This document shows, piece after piece, positions 59,829 to 64,000 of a DNA stretch of 64,000 nucleotides. This DNA is from Flavobacteriaceae bacterium (GTDB lineage Bacteria > Bacteroidota > Bacteroidia > Flavobacteriales > Flavobacteriaceae). Numbering within the stretch: position 1 is the stretch's first letter; the number at the start of each line of letters is the position of its first letter. Position numbers and translations under genes: made by a program. The stretch is taken from the NCBI GenBank assembly GCA_030835825.1, contig JAURRA010000030.1, positions 1-64,000 of the forward strand. The letters are read 5' to 3'. The notes under the pieces were generated by a model. The model worked only from the letters and a program-made list of their open reading frames with translations. It was not told the origin of the DNA and made no database searches.

Positions 59829-62800
59829 TTACTGATTTTTAAAACTCATAAATCCCTTGAGTGGTGCGGCATTCTGTTCTTTGGATTCATTTTTCAACTC
59901 CTTTGAATTGGTCTTTTTTGGTTGAAATATCTTTTGAAGCAGGTCTTTCAGATTATCAAATTCCACATCATAGGAGAGTCCTACACCTTGGGTGAAAAAT
60001 ATGGCCTCGCCAAAATTTTGAATATCATTTTCTTTATTGAAAACGTTCAGCGTCAAAGTGCGTTCTTCATTGAGTAGTATTTGGATTTCAAAATCACCCG
60101 CTACCACTGTTTCATTGACCCCACCAAATGGCACTCCAACTTTACCATTGAAAAGAACCCGATCACTAATTTTTCCAGAGAGAGACAATCCCACTCGGTT
60201 TTCTGTAATGTACTCTTGAGTTTTTCTGCCCAATTGATAGTCCAACCCCAACTGAATCGCATCATTATCTCCGGTAATTGCCGAGTTCACAATAGCAGAT
60301 AGTCGCTCAACCAAATTGCCATAGACAGCTTGTTCATCTAATCTAAGTTGATTTGTAAAAGCTCCAGTTGCAAGTAAAGACAGGGCCTGAAACTGTTTGC
60401 TCTCGCTATCATTGAGCCTGTAGCTCAACTCAGAGTTCAGTGCGCTATTGACGCTCGGAAAACGCAAATCAAAGTTCGGTTCTGGACGTTCAAGCTCCCC
60501 GCTTAACTGGATTTCTACTTCCACAGGAATACTTCGATTGATGGGATTATCAAGAAGTATTGAGGGGTTGGCCTGCAATTGACTATAGACAGCGGTTACA
60601 TTTATTTCGGCTTTGGTAGGTTCCCCATTCCAAACCAGAGTGCCACCAGGGCGTACTTTGAATTCTTTTCTAATTATGGGTTCGTAAATGTAATTGTATA
60701 CGCCCTTAGAGACAATAAAATCTCCATACATATTGAATTTACCGTTGGTGTTAATTTGAACCAACAAACCGCCGTTACCCGAACCGCGAATACCACTTTT
60801 GGTCAAGGGATCTAGGATGATCTCAATATCCGCATTTTCGTCAATCTCTAAATCAAAATCAAGTTCTAACCCTCTAAAAGCGTTGTTGTTCCATCGCTCA
60901 ATACCAAGGGTGTTATATTTCTCCTCGGGTGTTATAAAGGTCAGGTAATCGCTGTTACTCAGTACCTCAGTCTCGTTCAAGGGAATAACAAAAGTGGTTC
61001 CTTTTTGAGTCAAAACTTCGGCATTGATGACTAATGCCTCCGCTTGGCCTTTGATTCCAATATTTCCTCCGACAAATGCCGTACCGTAATACAAAGGTTT
61101 TTTGTCGTTGTTGGTTTTCAGTACAAGCATTCTAGGCGAGGTGATGTCCAGATCAAGTATCCAATTTTTATAGTTTGAGTGCCGAATCGATCCTCCCATT
61201 GTTGCCCGTGTCTCAAAAGCAGAATCTACCAAATTCAAATTATTTAACTCAAAAGATTGACCTTCTAATTGAATCTTTGTATCCCCGTCAAAATTATAAT
61301 CCACATTTAAATAAGGGACAGCAATACCTGCGTTATCCAAAATCAATTGGCCCTCATATTGCGGCTCATCGAAACTTCCTGAAATTAACACTACTCCTGA
61401 CGCTTCGCCTCTGATGTCAGTAATAATATCACCACCCACAGGTGTTAAGGGATCTAGTAGAGCCCCATTCAGCTGAAGCAATAGGTTAATGTTTTGAGCA
61501 TTTTCCTCGAAATTCAATCCGCCCTCTATGGATATAGTCTCGATAAAAGCATTGGATAATTTGGCTTTGACATCATATTCTGCAGACGTTTTTCCAGATA
61601 TTTTTGCATCGAAATCACCAATTGCGAAATCATTAAGAACATAATTGTTGATTAAGATATCTGCCGTTGGTTTCAATTGGCTTTCCTGCTGTCTTAATGA
61701 CAATTGACCATTGACAATTCCTGACATTTTGAATTTATCAATAACAGGTAAAATATGCCCTAAGTTTACATCTTTAAACTTGAGATCCAACGCCTCATCT
61801 TGGGCGGAAAACAAGGCGCCACTCATCTGAATCTCTTCGTTCTCGTGAACCAATAAGCTTGGATATACTAGAATATCTTCAAAGCTCTTATCAAACTCCA
61901 TTTTATGATTTGTGTCGCGTTCAGGATTCAATACCCACGGTACGTTTTGATAAATTATATTTGATCGCCTGAATCCTAAGACCGACTTGTTTTGTTCATT
62001 TGTGGCGTAGTACAGGTTCAAATCAAATTTATCTAGACTTCCCTCCACTCCTTTAAAATTCGTCTTTATGAGCAGGGTGTCTTCTCGGGTAAGGTTGATC
62101 AGGTTAAAGTCTCTGGCTTTTATGAAAGGAGTACTGACAGCGCCAATTTCAAGAAATGTATTATAAACAGGATTTCTATTATCAAGTTCTAAAAACATAT
62201 TCTCGATCAGAACATCACGCGTAGCTAAATACGGTGCAGTCACATTGACCTTTAACTTCTCTGAATTACTCTCCATATGTCCATAGAGCCTACCATTGTT
62301 GCCTATGTTCAGGTAAGTTGAAAAAATCTTAGCTATTTTATTGTATACCGTAAAATCGAAATCGACGGACTGATTTGGAGATACCTCATATTTATCACCT
62401 AAGTTATAAATGTGTGTTAAAGAATTTCGCGCCAATTGTTTCAACTCTGTTAATTTAAATTGACCAGAGATTTGACCTGAAATGATCTCTGGAGAATTGA
62501 CTTTTATCAGTCGATTTTTCTCCTCCAAAGTTGCTGTGATATCAAAATTTTCAAAGGTGTAATTCCCATCCTGATTGCGATAAGTAATATCATAGAAAGA
62601 GGCAATACCGAGAGCATTGTCAATATTTGCGCCTTCGGCCTGAATCAGTAAATGCCCAGAAAAAAGGGCCTCTTTTTCAGTAGAAGCTAAATTCATGGCT
62701 TTCAAGTCCGCTTCGAGAATATGTGCAGCAAAATTGAATTGCTTCTGAAGTGTCAAACCTGATACAGAACCATCGAAATTGGCATTCAAAGACTCGTCTC

Positions 62801-64000
62801 TAAACCGAAACTGACCTTCAAATGCATCAGAAACCAACATGCCATTAAACGAAGTGTCTCGGTACCTATAATCTCGAAAAGTCAGTTCCTCGAGATCGCC
62901 CTCTACCTCAACACTAATGTCCTTACGATCCAAATTGGCCAGTGCAAATTTAGCCTGACCGCTAACCAACCCAAGCCCATTGAGATCGAGCAATTTGCCT
63001 AAATGAAATTGTGATAACTGAAATACGCCCGTCAAAGTGTTTTGCTCTATAGCATATGTCATTTTGGGATTTAAGGCTCCCAAGTCAGTCCGAACATCCA
63101 TATTGGCATCAATGGCAGACTGGCTGACTTCAAAGTCCCCTGAAATATCAAAAGAACCCAAATTATCTAAAACTATTCGAGCATTTGAGCTCAGTAGGCT
63201 CGGGAATAGGTTGGACACATTGTAACGATTGACCTTTAGTTGATCTATTTTACCATCAATCCCCAAACCGCTATCTCCATTAAATAAATCTAACAGCTCA
63301 ATATCACCGCTTAAGGTAGCATTTTGATCAAAATTTAAAGTCAAGTCTGTAACTTTCAGTTGATTCAGGGTACCCGAAAGTTCGGTGCTGCCTCTAAAAT
63401 TAATGTTATCACCAAACCCTTGATAAAATAACCCTAGGTCATTGGTTGACAAGTCAATAGTATCAAAAGAAGCATGAATATGAACTCTGTCATTAAAAAA
63501 TTTAAGGTCTTCGCGCTGGTATGCAAACCCTAATTGTCCTTTGATATTGGACGCTGGTGTAGTGATCTGCAAATCATTAAAATCCATAGCGCTCAAGGTG
63601 TATGTAAAATCTGCGGAGAGATTCTTTATTTCTAGGCCGCTGTTATGCAGAAAGCCCAAGTGATCTATAGCCATAGAAACATTGGGTCCGTCAATCAAGA
63701 ACTTTGTGGCGTCAATGGATAATTTTTCAAAATCCAAATGACTATTTTTATTATCGTCGATTATGGCAAACTGAGCATCCTTGATATGAACGGTCTTGGC
63801 CTTCATAAGAAATGGCGACGGTTTCCTCCCAGGCTTTGGAGAAGCTTCAAGTTGCTCAACAAAATAATCGAGATTTGTCTGTAATTCTCCCCGATAGGTG
63901 CGCAATATAAAATGCAAACCGTCTAAATTAATCGCGCCAAAATTTAAATCTCCATCCATCATTCTTCTCACATTCAAAACAGAAGTATTCAAGCGAGAGG
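59829..64000 (-). CDS. tamB: TamB-like translocation and assembly module protein (5' end outside)
   Basis: About 1,390 residues are visible; the frame stays open to the right edge, and the codon at 63992 is an internal TTG (Leu), so the start lies outside. Long tracts of beta-strand repeats form the hydrophobic groove seen in TamB/AsmA-like proteins (for example DIRGEASGVVLISGSFDEPQ, RGSGNGGLLVQINTNGKF). The C-terminal DUF490/TamB domain follows, including PVEVEIQLSGELERPEPNFD and VGLSLSGKISDRVLFNGKVG. TamB bridges inner and outer membranes and helps lipid transport and barrel assembly. The N-terminal anchor is not seen. pfkA begins 78 nt downstream of its stop. Confidence 0.9.
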   Translation of the reverse strand, partial: SRLNTSVLNVRRMMDGDLNFGAINLDGLHFILRTYRGELQTNLDYFVEQLEASPKPGRKPSPFLMKAKTVHIKDAQFAIIDDNKNSHLDFEKLSIDATKFLIDGPNVSMAIDHLGFLHNSGLEIKNLSADFTYTLSAMDFNDLQITTPASNIKGQLGFAYQREDLKFFNDRVHIHASFDTIDLSTNDLGLFYQGFGDNINFRGSTELSGTLNQLKVTDLTLNFDQNATLSGDIELLDLFNGDSGLGIDGKIDQLKVNRYNVSNLFPSLLSSNARIVLDNLGSFDISGDFEVSQSAIDANMDVRTDLGALNPKMTYAIEQNTLTGVFQLSQFHLGKLLDLNGLGLVSGQAKFALANLDRKDISVEVEGDLEELTFRDYRYRDTSFNGMLVSDAFEGQFRFRDESLNANFDGSVSGLTLQKQFNFAAHILEADLKAMNLASTEKEALFSGHLLIQAEGANIDNALGIASFYDITYRNQDGNYTFENFDITATLEEKNRLIKVNSPEIISGQISGQFKLTELKQLARNSLTHIYNLGDKYEVSPNQSVDFDFTVYNKIAKIFSTYLNIGNNGRLYGHMESNSEKLKVNVTAPYLATRDVLIENMFLELDNRNPVYNTFLEIGAVSTPFIKARDFNLINLTREDTLLIKTNFKGVEGSLDKFDLNLYYATNEQNKSVLGFRRSNIIYQNVPWVLNPERDTNHKMEFDKSFEDILVYPSLLVHENEEIQMSGALFSAQDEALDLKFKDVNLGHILPVIDKFKMSGIVNGQLSLRQQESQLKPTADILINNYVLNDFAIGDFDAKISGKTSAEYDVKAKLSNAFIETISIEGGLNFEENAQNINLLLQLNGALLDPLTPVGGDIITDIRGEASGVVLISGSFDEPQYEGQLILDNAGIAVPYLNVDYNFDGDTKIQLEGQSFELNNLNLVDSAFETRATMGGSIRHSNYKNWILDLDITSPRMLVLKTNNDKKPLYYGTAFVGGNIGIKGQAEALVINAEVLTQKGTTFVIPLNETEVLSNSDYLTFITPEEKYNTLGIERWNNNAFRGLELDFDLEIDENADIEIILDPLTKSGIRGSGNGGLLVQINTNGKFNMYGDFIVSKGVYNYIYEPIIRKEFKVRPGGTLVWNGEPTKAEINVTAVYSQLQANPSILLDNPINRSIPVEVEIQLSGELERPEPNFDLRFPSVNSALNSELSYRLNDSESKQFQALSLLATGAFTNQLRLDEQAVYGNLVERLSAIVNSAITGDNDAIQLGLDYQLGRKTQEYITENRVGLSLSGKISDRVLFNGKVGVPFGGVNETVVAGDFEIQILLNEERTLTLNVFNKENDIQNFGEAIFFTQGVGLSYDVEFDNLKDLLQKIFQPKKTNSKELKNESKEQNAAPLKGFMSFKNQ

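Overview
The window is a chromosomal, housekeeping-dominated segment of a member of the Bacteroidota, most likely of the Flavobacteriia. The signs are: start codons mostly without Shine-Dalgarno sequences but often preceded by the Bacteroidota -7 box TAnnTTTG; a bacillithiol-pathway glycosyltransferase (bshA); a fused alpha-beta E1 dehydrogenase; an ACT-less 3-phosphoglycerate dehydrogenase next to serC; and several conserved proteins (DUF2911, DUF6787, BatA-domain, TIGR02757, DCC/DUF393) that I know mainly from this phylum. DNA is moderately AT-rich throughout. I see no rRNA, tRNA, CRISPR array, insertion sequence or phage gene, so nothing marks a mobile island.

Layout. 1-2030: a partial M14 zinc carboxypeptidase diverges from a small XRE regulator, with two identical near-palindromes between them, followed by a small lipoprotein. 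2034-10171 (minus): topoisomerase IV (parC, parE), a degraded gene remnant, gamma-glutamyltranspeptidase, ychF and a 2[4Fe-4S] ferredoxin. 10245-13871 (plus): acyl-CoA reductase, serC, serA-like dehydrogenase and a DUF6787 membrane protein. 13883-19670: msrA, then a PIG-L deacetylase, a 32-residue membrane peptide and a sodium:solute symporter in one tight unit, converging on a DUF2911/TPR protein. 19853-26553 (plus): LolD-like ATPase, TIGR02757, glycosyltransferase, BatA-domain protein, a dihydroorotase homologue without its metal-binding HxH, a small membrane protein and an esterase. 26548-36184: a beta-lactamase-fold hydrolase, a conserved protein of unknown function, peroxiredoxin, a cysteine-free endonuclease III, a 44-residue small protein behind an ECF sigma factor, uvrA and the fused E1 dehydrogenase. 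36285-41982: iron/2-oxoglutarate oxygenase, SUI1-like factor, nucleoside phosphorylase, ung, Smr-less mutS2 and a DCC protein. 41984-53703 (minus): a possible ten-gene unit running amidase, MlaD-like, two Fe-S oxidoreductase subunits interrupted by a HAD-like protein, a conserved small protein, a GH3/beta-lactamase fusion, bshA, aroC and a dicarboxylate/amino-acid symporter. 53810-64000: lptD-like and ridA (plus), then pfkA-gapA-BadF kinase and a partial tamB (minus).

Themes. Cell-envelope work is concentrated in the right third (amidase, MlaD-like, LptD-like, TamB, GH3/beta-lactamase, BadF-type sugar kinase). DNA maintenance is scattered (parC/parE, nth, uvrA, ung, mutS2). Gene packing is extreme: of ten convergent gene junctions, nine leave 11 nt or less or overlap at the stop codons, and the only one with room holds the only clear intrinsic terminator.

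The best leads are small: an unlisted 32-codon membrane-peptide gene coupled to the symporter, a 44-codon gene whose start codon lies in a hairpin downstream of the sigma-factor gene, promoters that place the transcription start at the start codon (candidate leaderless mRNAs), the twin operator-like sites beside the XRE regulator, and a gene remnant after ggt. I did not find a convincing new multi-gene defence or metabolic system.
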